A DNA stretch of 64,000 nucleotides from an uncultured Roseburia sp. (GTDB taxonomy: Bacteria > Bacillota > Clostridia > Lachnospirales > Lachnospiraceae), in the NCBI GenBank assembly GCA_947564465.1, contig CANOCV010000005.1, positions 18,816-82,815 on the forward strand, read 5' to 3'. Under the pieces are notes generated by a model. It saw only the letters and a list, made by a program, of their open reading frames with translations. It searched no databases and was not told the origin of the DNA. Both the position numbers and the translations under genes were made by a program. Shown here piece by piece: positions 16,317-24,651 of this stretch (within the stretch, counting starts at the first letter, position 1; each line of letters begins with the position of its first letter).

Positions 16317-18635
16317 TTATCCTGTGGTGCGCTCAATATCAATCACACTCTCCACCTGGCGCACCCTGTCAATTAAACTTGTCAGTTCCTCCTTGCCCTT
16401 AATTCCAAACGCAATACTGATCGTCGCAATCCCCTGTTTGCTGGTCTTGGAATTGATAGAACTGATGTCAATTCCGCGCTCCGTAAATAATTTTGTGATA
16501 TCTACAAGAAGCCCTGTGCGGTTATTGCCAAAGATCTTGATCTCAGCAAGATAAACACCGTTGCCGCCCTCCGTCGCACCCTGCTGCCACTCCGCGTCAA
16601 TCAGGCGCACTCTCTCAATCTCAGACAAATTCATCACATTGATACAGTCAGTGCGGTGTATCGAAACGCCCCTTCCCCTTGTCACAAAACCGACAATCTC
16701 ATCCCCCGGCACCGGGCTGCAGCATTTAGAGAAATGGACCGCCACGTCATACAGACCCTTTACAACAATTCCGCTTTTTGATTTAAACGGAACCGCTTTA
16801 TCCTTATTCTCAGAGGATATACTCTCAAGCATCTGCTCGTCTGTCATCTGAATCGGATGATCCTTACGGTATTCATCCAGCATCTTATTGATAATCTGGC
16901 CTTCCTTTAATCCTCCATGCCCGACCGTTGCCAGCGCGGCATTCCAGTCATTGAACCCATACTTATGCAATACCTTCTGCTGATATTCCGGCTTGTTAAT
17001 TTCATGAAAATTGATGCTCTTTGACTTGCAGTACTGCGTAAGCAGCTCCTTGCCCTTCGCGATATTTTCTTCCTTATATTCGGTTCGAAACCATTGGTTG
17101 ATCTTGTTCTTCGCCTGCGTACTCTTTACAATATTCAGCCAGTCACGGCTCGGACCTCTTGAATTCTGTGAGGTTATGACTTCAATACGGTCGCCGTTTT
17201 GTATCTCATAGTCAATCGTGACAAGCTTTCCGTTGACCTTGGCCCCGATCATCTTATTTCCCACCGCCGAATGAATCGCATATGCAAAATCCACCGGCGT
17301 AGAGCCTGTCGGCAGATTCTTCACATCTCCCGACGGCGTAAAACAAAACACTGTATCCGAAAAGAGATCCAAATCACTTTTTAGCAGGCTCATAAACTCC
17401 TTGTTATCCGACATGTCGCGCTGCCATTCTAAGATCTGGCGCAGCCAGCTTAACTTTTCTTCCTCAGACTTTGTGGTCGTCTCTACGCTCCCGCCGTTAT
17501 TGCTCGCCTCTTTATATTTCCAGTGCGCCGCGATACCGTATTCCGCCGTCCTGTGCATCTCATAAGTACGAATCTGAATCTCAAACGGCTGCCCTGTCGG
17601 TCCAATTAATGTCGTATGCAGCGACTGATACATATTCGGCTTCGGCATCGCGATATAATCCTTAAAACGTCCCGGAATCGGCTTATACATCTCATGAATC
17701 ACGCCAAGCGCCGCATAACAGTCCTTAACGTTTTTAACGATAATGCGAATGGCAAACAAATCGTAAATCTGATCAATCGTCTTATCCTGATTAATCATTT
17801 TCTTATAAATAGAGAAAAAATGCTTCGCGCGTCCTTTGATATCCGCCTCAATCCCGGCATTCGCTATATGCGTCTCCACTTCCTTGACAAGCTCCTGCAC
17901 ATACTCCTCACGAACATTCTTGCGCAGCGCAACCTTCTCCACCAGATCGTAATAGGCTTCCGGTTTCAGATATTTCAACGAAAGATCATCCAGCTCAATC
18001 TTAATTTTGGAAATACCAAGCCGCTGCGCAATCGGTGCGTAGATATCCATCGTCTCTCTCGCCTTTTCGCGCTGCTTCTCCGGTCTCATATATTTCAGGG
18101 TACGCATGTTATGAAGACGATCCGCAAGCTTAATTAATATTACTCTGATATCCTTAGCCATCGCCAAAAACATCTTTCGCAGATTTTCCGCCTGCACCTC
18201 CACCTTGTCGGCATCATACGACAGCTGCCCCAGCTTTGTAACTCCGTCCACCAAAAGCGCAATCTCATCCGAAAATTCCGCCGCAATCTCTTCCGTAGTC
18301 ATAACGGTATCTTCTACCACATCATGCAAGAGTCCCGCTACAATTGTCTCTTTATCCAGCTCCAGCTCCGCAAGAATAATTCCCACGCACAGCGGATGGA
18401 TAATATATGCCTCTCCCGACTTGCGCACCTGTCCCTTGTGGGCCTCATAAGCGATTTTATACGCTTTTTCAATCAATGAAGTATCCGTAGACGGATGATA
18501 TTTGTGCACACTGTCAATTAATTCTTCATATAAACTCTCCGGACTGACGAATTCTTTCATTGATTTAATGTTGTCAGAGCCGGAAATAAGTCCTTTTTCC
18601 AACTCCTCTATTTCTTCTACCGAAATATCTGCCAT
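16317..18635 (-). CDS. relA: Bifunctional (p)ppGpp synthetase/hydrolase
   Basis: This 772-residue protein makes and degrades the stringent-response alarmone (p)ppGpp. Domains in order are an HD hydrolase (LLHDVVEDT), a RelA/SpoT nucleotidyltransferase, a TGS domain (VFCFTPSGDVKNLPTGSTPVDFAYAIHS), a helical region with a conserved cysteine cluster (HFSKCCSPVPGD), and a C-terminal ACT domain. The length fits the long Rel family of Firmicutes. ATG 18635 is preferred over a TTG four codons upstream, although the ribosome site is weak (GGTGAG). A strong promoter lies at 18696-18724. It heads the likely operon with the MBL hydrolase and hemZ. Confidence 0.95.
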   Translation of the reverse strand: MADISVEEIEELEKGLISGSDNIKSMKEFVSPESLYEELIDSVHKYHPSTDTSLIEKAYKIAYEAHKGQVRKSGEAYIIHPLCVGIILAELELDKETIVAGLLHDVVEDTVMTTEEIAAEFSDEIALLVDGVTKLGQLSYDADKVEVQAENLRKMFLAMAKDIRVILIKLADRLHNMRTLKYMRPEKQREKARETMDIYAPIAQRLGISKIKIELDDLSLKYLKPEAYYDLVEKVALRKNVREEYVQELVKEVETHIANAGIEADIKGRAKHFFSIYKKMINQDKTIDQIYDLFAIRIIVKNVKDCYAALGVIHEMYKPIPGRFKDYIAMPKPNMYQSLHTTLIGPTGQPFEIQIRTYEMHRTAEYGIAAHWKYKEASNNGGSVETTTKSEEEKLSWLRQILEWQRDMSDNKEFMSLLKSDLDLFSDTVFCFTPSGDVKNLPTGSTPVDFAYAIHSAVGNKMIGAKVNGKLVTIDYEIQNGDRIEVITSQNSRGPSRDWLNIVKSTQAKNKINQWFRTEYKEENIAKGKELLTQYCKSKSINFHEINKPEYQQKVLHKYGFNDWNAALATVGHGGLKEGQIINKMLDEYRKDHPIQMTDEQMLESISSENKDKAVPFKSKSGIVVKGLYDVAVHFSKCCSPVPGDEIVGFVTRGRGVSIHRTDCINVMNLSEIERVRLIDAEWQQGATEGGNGVYLAEIKIFGNNRTGLLVDITKLFTERGIDISSINSKTSKQGIATISIAFGIKGKEELTSLIDRVRQVESVIDIERTTG

Positions 18636-18695
18636 AAGACTCACCAACTTTTCCCGAATTTGTATGATTTTTCTCTGGTTTTTCTATAATTTATC

Positions 18696-18724
18696 ATTAT
18701 AATAAATAATAGCATAAATTGCAA
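18696..18724 (-). promoter_or_regulatory. Promoter of relA/spoT
   Basis: A TTGCAA -35 (18719-18724) and a TATAAT -10 (18696-18701) are separated by 17 bp and read leftward into relA/spoT. Confidence 0.6.
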
Positions 18725-18744
18725 ATAGGAAAGGAGACAAAATC

Positions 18745-19140
18745 ATGGCAAAACCAATGATTCTTTTTTACAATTTAGACAATGAAACAGGAAAATCCTT
18801 AAAATTCATCTGTCTCAAACATAAAATAAAGATAAAAAATATTGAGCCTTCGCAGTATGCCAAACCGCTAGGGACGCTCGCAGGCATTTCAGATGCCGGC
18901 AATGAGGAGGAAGATGCGCCTCCACGGTCCGACTTCTCCGACGAAATGCTTGTTTTCTGCGGCTTTGACAACCGGCTCCTCGACACCTTCCTGATGGAAA
19001 TAAAAAGAAACCGCCTCAAGCGCATCGCACTGAAGGCGGTTCTCACCGAACAAAATATTTTCTGGGATTCTTACACGCTTCATGCCGAGCTTGTAAAAGA
19101 ACACGAGGCAATGAGCCGCCAGGATACGGCACACCGATAA
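18745..19140 (+). CDS. DUF3783 domain protein
   Basis: This 131-residue soluble protein of unknown function is recognised as DUF3783-like by its pattern: an N-terminal FYNLDN start and the C-terminal LKAVLTEQNIFWDSYTLHAEL block. AAAGGAG precedes the ATG. It is divergent from relA/spoT and convergent with the epimerase-like gene. There is no membrane segment or signal peptide. Confidence 0.75.
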   Translation: MAKPMILFYNLDNETGKSLKFICLKHKIKIKNIEPSQYAKPLGTLAGISDAGNEEEDAPPRSDFSDEMLVFCGFDNRLLDTFLMEIKRNRLKRIALKAVLTEQNIFWDSYTLHAELVKEHEAMSRQDTAHR

Positions 19141-19146
19141 GCTTCG

Positions 19147-20025
19147 CTACTCCGCCGTAATCGTATACGCGCTGGAAAAGCTCTCTCCGGCTTCAAGCAC
19201 ATTTCCTCCTGCGCGCTCCTCCAATGTCCCGCTAAAATCAATATCATCGCAGCGCCCGAACCACGGCTCTATTGCCGCATAACCGGCATTTTTCTTCTCT
19301 GCGGACCAAAGACCTACCATCGGTGCATCAAAGCTGACGGTCAGATAATTCCTGCCGTCTCTGTCACACAGTGAAATCTTTTGCGTCTGGTTTCCTGTTA
19401 CAATATAAGCGCCCTCCGCAAAAAAATCCGGCGTAAAGACTGCCCTGCCGCCCTCAAGCTTTAAGATATGCTCTTTTGGCAGTCTTAAACCGCTCTCAAG
19501 GTCTATTTTGTAATAACGGATATCTCCATCCATATGGAAATCATAACCATACCCGTTCTTATCTGCCTCTCCATGTATCGGACAGGTAAAACACGGATGG
19601 CCGCCGAAGGAATAATACATTTTTTTCGTATCCCGGTTCGATATGTTCCAGGTAATCTTCAACTCACGACGGGAAAGCGCATAATGAATCTCAATTGCGA
19701 ATGCAAACGGATATTTCACAAGCGTCTCCTGATTCGATTCCACAAAAAAGCTGATCTCCTCTTTGCCCTGCCGCTCCACGCTCCACTCCATATCCCTTAC
19801 AAATCCATGCTGCCCCATCTCGTATTCCCTGCCGTTATAGCAGTATTTCTTATCCTTCAGGCTTCCGACAATCGGAAACAGATTCGGTGAGGTGCGCTTG
19901 TAATACTCCGGGTCTGCGCACCACATATAATCCAGTCCGGTCTGCTTATCCTGCATAGATTTCAGCTCCGCACCAAAAGAATCCACTTCCACTTTCATTT
20001 CCTCATTCTCAATGACATAGCGCAT
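19147..20025 (-). CDS. Aldose 1-epimerase family protein (LacX-like)
   Basis: This 292-residue protein has the galactose mutarotase-like fold. Family features include GFVRDMEW, the GGHPCF motif with its catalytic-type His, and the C-terminal IEPWFGRCDD segment. It probably interconverts sugar anomers or acts on sugar phosphates. AGGAG lies 9 bases before the ATG. It stands alone between the DUF3783 gene and a small membrane protein, with no sugar pathway next to it to indicate the substrate. Confidence 0.85.
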   Translation of the reverse strand: MRYVIENEEMKVEVDSFGAELKSMQDKQTGLDYMWCADPEYYKRTSPNLFPIVGSLKDKKYCYNGREYEMGQHGFVRDMEWSVERQGKEEISFFVESNQETLVKYPFAFAIEIHYALSRRELKITWNISNRDTKKMYYSFGGHPCFTCPIHGEADKNGYGYDFHMDGDIRYYKIDLESGLRLPKEHILKLEGGRAVFTPDFFAEGAYIVTGNQTQKISLCDRDGRNYLTVSFDAPMVGLWSAEKKNAGYAAIEPWFGRCDDIDFSGTLEERAGGNVLEAGESFSSAYTITAE

Positions 20026-20083
20026 ATTCCAATACTCCTTTTCTTTTTAAGAAAAGTATATCATACTTTTTGCACTATGGCAT

Positions 20084-20521
20084 TTAATTTTCCTGTACCT
20101 CTGCCTTAGCCAGCGCATCCTTAATCGCATTCAGCAATACCATTGCCGTATACTGATTATCATCCGTGTATGTAATATTATCTGTGGACTGCGACTTATA
20201 GATCTGCTCTTTTAGCGTTTCAAGTGCAGGCTCCATCAACGGATACATGGTCGCAACAGTCTCATCAAGATTCTCAATTGATATGGAATTGATATGATTC
20301 TCATCCACGACTACCTCCACGTCTATCGTACTGTCATTAAATTGAATGGAGGACGTATATACCCCAGCCACATATTTCATCGTTTCCTTTGTATCTTCCT
20401 TTTTGTCCGGCAGAAACATAAAAACAAGTAAAAGCACCAGCAGTATTCCAAGAACCACAAACACCGCCGTATAAATCAGCTCTTTCATATGAAGAACCAC
20501 AATTTTTGTCTTTGAACTCAC
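20084..20521 (-). CDS. Single-pass membrane protein, function unknown
   Basis: This is a 145-residue protein with one transmembrane helix near the N-terminus (YTAVFVVLGILLVLLLVFMF) and a soluble extracellular part of about 100 residues. The soluble part faintly recalls FMN-binding/peptide-propeptide folds (GVYTSSIQFNDSTIDVEVVV), but no confident family is recognised. The GTG at 20521 is taken as the start because GGGAGG sits 6 bases upstream. The longer ORF reaching 20581 has no ribosome site. Confidence 0.7.
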   Translation of the reverse strand: MSSKTKIVVLHMKELIYTAVFVVLGILLVLLLVFMFLPDKKEDTKETMKYVAGVYTSSIQFNDSTIDVEVVVDENHINSISIENLDETVATMYPLMEPALETLKEQIYKSQSTDNITYTDDNQYTAMVLLNAIKDALAKAEVQEN

Positions 20522-20777
20522 CGAAGCCCTCCCGCCATCTGTTTCTTTCATTTTATGAACGGTGGACATACAATATACCATACGACGCTTTAAATATCTT
20601 CAAACTTTTAGATTTTCAGTTTCATCTTTTGCAGCCTCCGCGAAATACACCGCTTGTTGAAAGCGAGCTTTAAGACCGATAGCTGCTCATGCAAAGGAGA
20701 TGCCTCCGCAACCCAAAAAGAGCCGCAAACCATTGATTTTACTGAAAAATCTTAAGCTCGCGACTCTTATTCTTTCG
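20522..20777. other. Intergenic stretch with no recognised gene
   Basis: About 255 bp lie between the membrane protein and tRNA-Gly. The stretch contains a distant inverted pair (GCGAGCTTTAAGA near 20660, TCTTAAGCTCGC near 20750) and two GCCTCCGC copies. No convincing RNA or protein gene is seen. Confidence 0.4.
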
Positions 20778-20850
20778 AGCGATAGACGGGGCTCGAACCC
20801 GCGGTCTCGACCTTGGCAAGGTCGCGCGTTACCAACTACGCCACTATCGC
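20778..20850 (-). tRNA. tRNA-Gly(GCC)
   Basis: A 73-nt cloverleaf reads leftward. The acceptor is GCGATAG/CTATCGC with discriminator T. The anticodon arm is CGACC-TTGCCAA-GGTCG (anticodon GCC), with variable loop AGACC and T arm GCGGG-TTCGAGC-CCCGT. CCA is not encoded. Confidence 0.95.
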
Positions 20851-20983
20851 ATATGTCTGCCTGACACAATCATTATAATACACGAAGAACCAAACTTTGT
20901 CAACATGAAATTTCAAAAATTTTGCGTATGGCGCGAAACAAATTTTACCGGGCACGGAGCGAACGGCAACGGCCGAACAGTGA

Positions 20984-21646
20984 CTACTCCAACAACAAAA
21001 AGCATTTATCCTCGTGATTCTGTATACGCATACTTCTGCTCTCAATGCAGATTCCATCTTCATATACGTCCACGTAGATTTCGCCATAATCTTCCTTTTC
21101 GCCATAATCTTCCATATTCTTTCTCCAGTACAAGGTTTCTCCCGGTTTACATTCAAGACTTTCCCCCGATTCCGTCACATTCCATATCCCGTCCTCGCTG
21201 ATTTCGTATTTCATCAAATTTCCGTCCTCTCTTGTAGACACTATTATGGTTATCCCCCCCTTTGATTCTACGTCATAATCAAAGGTAAACGGCAATGCAG
21301 GGACAGAACTTAAGAAAGGACTGTAAACCATACTCGATACTTCTATCTTTGACCCCTTTTTTAAAACCTCCTCCTCATTTTCCGCGGCCATTACACTCAC
21401 AATCAGATTTGATTTGCTTGCAATCTCGATATCACTGCGGCTGATGCTATCCTTGTCATCGCAAGTGATTCCCAATACAAACAGGATCATTCCGGCTGCT
21501 GCCACTGCTGTAATTCCTTTTATGAATCTTTTCTTGTATTTCCCTTTTTCTTTTCCATCATACATAATTGCCTCCTGAATATATTTGTCTTCAATTTTAT
21601 CAATTGCATTCCAAAGTTTCTCACCGGAGCTACTATCTTTCCTCAT
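20984..21646 (-). CDS. Probable membrane anti-sigma factor for the adjacent ECF sigma factor
   Basis: This is a 220-residue protein with a cytoplasmic N-terminal segment of about 55 residues, one transmembrane helix (TAVAAAGMILFVLGI) and an acidic extracellular domain of unknown fold. Its ATG overlaps the sigma factor stop (ATGA), so translation is probably coupled. GGAGG lies just upstream. Gene order and topology suggest a regulator of the sigma factor, but no zinc-binding anti-sigma motif is visible. Function is therefore inferred from context. Confidence 0.7.
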   Translation of the reverse strand: MRKDSSSGEKLWNAIDKIEDKYIQEAIMYDGKEKGKYKKRFIKGITAVAAAGMILFVLGITCDDKDSISRSDIEIASKSNLIVSVMAAENEEEVLKKGSKIEVSSMVYSPFLSSVPALPFTFDYDVESKGGITIIVSTREDGNLMKYEISEDGIWNVTESGESLECKPGETLYWRKNMEDYGEKEDYGEIYVDVYEDGICIESRSMRIQNHEDKCFLLLE

Positions 21647-22194
21647 ATTATTTCTTCCTCCCTCAAATATGCTTCTAACTTTTTTCTGCTTCTTCCAAGA
21701 ATTACCGATATATGTTTTTCTGACATTCCAACTTCCCGTGCAATTTCCTTTAAAGAATATCCAAACCAATATCTTTTCACAAATATAACCCTGTTCCTCT
21801 CGCTTTGTACGTCAAGAAACTTTTTAATATAAACTGTCAGCAATTCTTCTTCAATGCCGTCAAAAACATGGTCGCCGGAAACGCACTCTCCTAATTCCTC
21901 TATATAATAAACATGATCTGAATTTCTTTTCTTCGCAAGCCGTTCCCTCAGTTTCTTTGCCGCAATATTTTTTGCAATCCTGCATATATATGCTTTCAAA
22001 TACTCCGGCCTGTTAGGCGGAATCGCATCCCACACTGCCATATATGTATCATTGAGACACTCCTCCATGTCCTGATTATCTCCTGTAATCTGATAAATCA
22101 GTTTTCCAAGCAGCGCGCCATATTCCCTATCTATCATAGATATCGCAGTTTCAGTTCGTTCCCACAGCATATTTATAATTTCTGCCTCTGTCAT
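21643..22194 (-). CDS. ECF-type RNA polymerase sigma factor
   Basis: This 183-residue sigma-70 family protein has region 2 (DMEECLNDTYMAVWDAIP, then KAYICRIAKNIA) and region 4 (YWFGYSLKEIAREVGMSEKHISVILGR, the helix-turn-helix). Such factors direct RNA polymerase to a small regulon in response to an envelope signal. AGGAGG lies upstream of the ATG. The overlapping downstream gene is its probable anti-sigma partner. The regulon is not evident in the window. Confidence 0.88.
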   Translation of the reverse strand: MTEAEIINMLWERTETAISMIDREYGALLGKLIYQITGDNQDMEECLNDTYMAVWDAIPPNRPEYLKAYICRIAKNIAAKKLRERLAKKRNSDHVYYIEELGECVSGDHVFDGIEEELLTVYIKKFLDVQSERNRVIFVKRYWFGYSLKEIAREVGMSEKHISVILGRSRKKLEAYLREEEII

Positions 22195-22498
22195 TCCCTC
22201 ACCTCCTGATCCGATAACTCTTCAATAGATAAGTACCTTTTTAAAGAAAAAAACAACAGTAATTTTCTTTTTTTTCCAGCACAATTGTTTGTTGCCCTAC
22301 TTTTTCATAATAATTCTTCCATTATTTTGTTGTATTTCCATTTCTTATCTGCTATAATTCCCAGTGTAGAAATTTTCTTTTTCATATATTACAGAAATTG
22401 CTTTGCAGATTCTGTAATATGTGCTGCAGAACAAACTGCAGACACATATTATTACTCTCTCCTATGTAATAATAGAATTTTCACTATCACACAATAGT
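22195..22498. other. AT-rich intergenic region
   Basis: About 300 bp lie upstream of the sigma factor. They must contain its promoter, but I cannot assign -35/-10 boxes confidently. No conserved ORF or RNA is recognised. Confidence 0.4.
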
Positions 22499-22540
22499 AA
22501 AAGCCCCTTCGGACCCCCCAATAATCCGAACGGGCTTTTG
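22499..22540 (-). terminator. Terminator of the kinase/binding-protein/regulator operon
   Basis: A strong stem, AAAAGCCC.TTCGGA with its partner TCCGAA.GGGCTTTT, lies directly after the AraC-type regulator stop, with T runs at the end. Confidence 0.85.
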
Positions 22541-22544
22541 CTTA

Positions 22545-23313
22545 TTATTTTCCAAGAAGCTTATTTCTGTATTCATTGGCAGAAACGCCTTCCTGCTTCT
22601 TAAATACACGCGAAAAATGCGCAAGATCTAAAAATCCAACCTGCTCGGAAATATCTCCGATTCTAAGATACGGTTCCTTCAAAAGCTTCTTTGCCGCCTC
22701 AATCCTGACATGATTCAAGATCTCCGAAAAACTCTGTCCCATATGGCGGTTCAAAAGCTTACTTAAATGCCATTGACTGACATATGTTTTTTTCCGCGAC
22801 TTCGCTCAGAGTCAGCTTATGATTATAATTCTCTTCTATGTATTTCATGGCATTTTTTACAATAAAACTTCCTGAAGCATTCTCCTGCTCCTCCTTGTCC
22901 TGCGTCTGCTCCTCTGTCTCTTCTCCCGATATCCCCTTATTTTTCAGATTCCCGCACATCGCAGAAATCGCTTCCTCCAGCTCAGACATATTCGACGGCT
23001 TAAGAAGATATCTGGTCACCCCCAGCCTAATGGCCTCCTGTGCATAATCAAAGTCCCGAAATCCTGTCAAAATACTGATTTCCATGTCGGCAAACTGCGA
23101 TTTGACCGCCGCAATCATCCCAAGACCATCCAGCTCCGGCATACAGATATCAAGAAAAATCATATGCGGCCTGTGTTCCTCTATCAGACGCTTCCCCTCC
23201 AAACCGTCGTTTGCAGTCGCCACCACCCGGCAATTCCACTTCTCCCAGGCAATACTTTTGGATATCCCCTCGACAATAATAGGCTCGTCGTCAATAATCA
23301 TTACCTTATACAT
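22545..23313 (-). pseudogene. AraC-type response regulator (YesN-like) split by a frameshift
   Basis: The first part (23313-22759) has an intact receiver with phosphoacceptor Asp in FLDICMPELDG, and runs into the first helix of an AraC-type domain (LTLSEVAEK). There a run of seven A residues near 22790 throws the frame, giving a stop after QSMAFK. Removing one A restores TYVSQWHLSKLLNRHMG and joins the second part (22754-22545), which carries the rest of the AraC domain to its normal end. This could be a sequencing error, a true mutation, or slippage. GGAGG lies 5-6 bases before ATG 23313, one base after the binding-protein stop. Confidence 0.85.
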
Positions 23314-23314
23314 C

Positions 23315-24637
23315 TCAATCCTCCTCCAGACGCATCTTGTATATTGCCAGCACTTCATTCAGCAAATCCTCCGCTGACAGATCGCCCGTGGAAACCTTCA
23401 CGATACCGGCAACAAGTGTCTTATACGCTTCTCCGATTCTTGCATCCGTCGGCGCATTTACAGACGGCGCGGCATTTGTATACTCCAATGCGGACAGCGC
23501 CATATCACTCATTCCATCAATCGGATCAACCTCCACCGCAGCTTTTGAAATTGCCCCCGTCGCCTCCCAATATCTCTGGACGCCTTCCTTGCAGGTATGA
23601 GCTTCTACAAACTTAACCGCCGCCTCTCTCTTATCCGGATCTTCCCATGCTTTTTTGGTAATATAAAATCCGCTGGAGATTCCGCCCACCATAGCTCCGG
23701 CTTTTGCCTTCCCATCCTTGACACCCGGAAATGCAATTACCACTGTATTTTTCGTATCCTCAATCCCTCCCGCATACCAGGAGCCGTCTAACTGCATCGC
23801 CGCCTTTTTATCTTTAAACAGCTGCCCCGTATAGGCATCGTCAACCGTATCCGTATCCTCCGGAAAAGCCCCGAGCTCTCTCAGCGTCCGAAAGGTTTCC
23901 AGCCCCCTTACCCAATCCTCCGGCGCACTTTCCGGCACTGATGTATAGGAATCCTCACCTGCCGTATATAATAGAAGAAACTCAATCCAATAATGCGGCA
24001 CGTTGTTGAGGGAACATGCAATCGGAATAATATCATTTTCCCTGAACACCTTAATCGCAGTTACAAGTGAATCCCAATCTGTCGGGAGCGCTACGCCGCA
24101 TTGCTCAAACAAATCCTTATTACAATAAAGCCCCTCCCAATACCCCGTCGTGGGAACTGCCCTTCGCACACCGTCAGGATTGGTCACCGCATCCAGCGCC
24201 GCCTCTAAAGTATCGCTCGCATAATCGGGATACTCTGCCCGAATCTCTTCGAGTGTCACGAACTTATCCGTGGCAAGAATCGTGCCCGCCGTGGCATCTG
24301 TAAAAAACTGAAATACATCCGGCTCGTTCCCCACAGAAAAATCCGCTGCCATTGACACCTTCCAATCCTCGTCAGATGCCTGTGAATTATCTTCAATTGT
24401 AATATAATCATTCTGCTCCATAAACTCTTTGTTGATTGCCTGATATACCTCCGTATTTGCATCTGTTCCGCCAAACATAGAAACGGTCTTTAGAGTCACC
24501 GGATTCTTCCCCACGTCCAAACTGTTATCCAAAGAACTTCCCCCCGCCTGATTACTCTCTGCTTTGCCGCCGCAGCCTGCCAGGGCTAACACTGCCATAA
24601 CGGCTGTAAGTAATGCTGACAATACTTTCTTTTTCAT
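23315..24637 (-). CDS. Extracellular solute-binding lipoprotein (family 1, sugar type)
   Basis: This 440-residue lipoprotein has a signal sequence ending in a lipobox (LALAGCGG). The mature part has the family 1 binding-protein pattern: NDYITIEDN, KDLFEQCGVALPTDWDSL, and the conserved AAMQLDGSWYAGG block. It normally delivers sugars to an ABC importer, but no permease gene lies nearby. Instead it sits between a YesM-like kinase and its regulator. A role as the ligand-sensing partner of the kinase is therefore plausible (inference). AAGGAGG precedes the ATG. Confidence 0.9.
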   Translation of the reverse strand: MKKKVLSALLTAVMAVLALAGCGGKAESNQAGGSSLDNSLDVGKNPVTLKTVSMFGGTDANTEVYQAINKEFMEQNDYITIEDNSQASDEDWKVSMAADFSVGNEPDVFQFFTDATAGTILATDKFVTLEEIRAEYPDYASDTLEAALDAVTNPDGVRRAVPTTGYWEGLYCNKDLFEQCGVALPTDWDSLVTAIKVFRENDIIPIACSLNNVPHYWIEFLLLYTAGEDSYTSVPESAPEDWVRGLETFRTLRELGAFPEDTDTVDDAYTGQLFKDKKAAMQLDGSWYAGGIEDTKNTVVIAFPGVKDGKAKAGAMVGGISSGFYITKKAWEDPDKREAAVKFVEAHTCKEGVQRYWEATGAISKAAVEVDPIDGMSDMALSALEYTNAAPSVNAPTDARIGEAYKTLVAGIVKVSTGDLSAEDLLNEVLAIYKMRLEED

Positions 24638-24651
24638 TTTGTATGCCTCCT

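Noticed and set aside
20687..20869. ORFs crossing the tRNA-Gly region
   Set aside because: They overlap the tRNA and have no ribosome sites or family resemblance.
22780..22800. Programmed -1 frameshift at A-AAA-AAC in the AraC-type regulator
   Set aside because: The heptamer is in the right phase, but a -1 shift leads to a quick stop; the restored frame needs loss of one base. Slippage or an error fits better.
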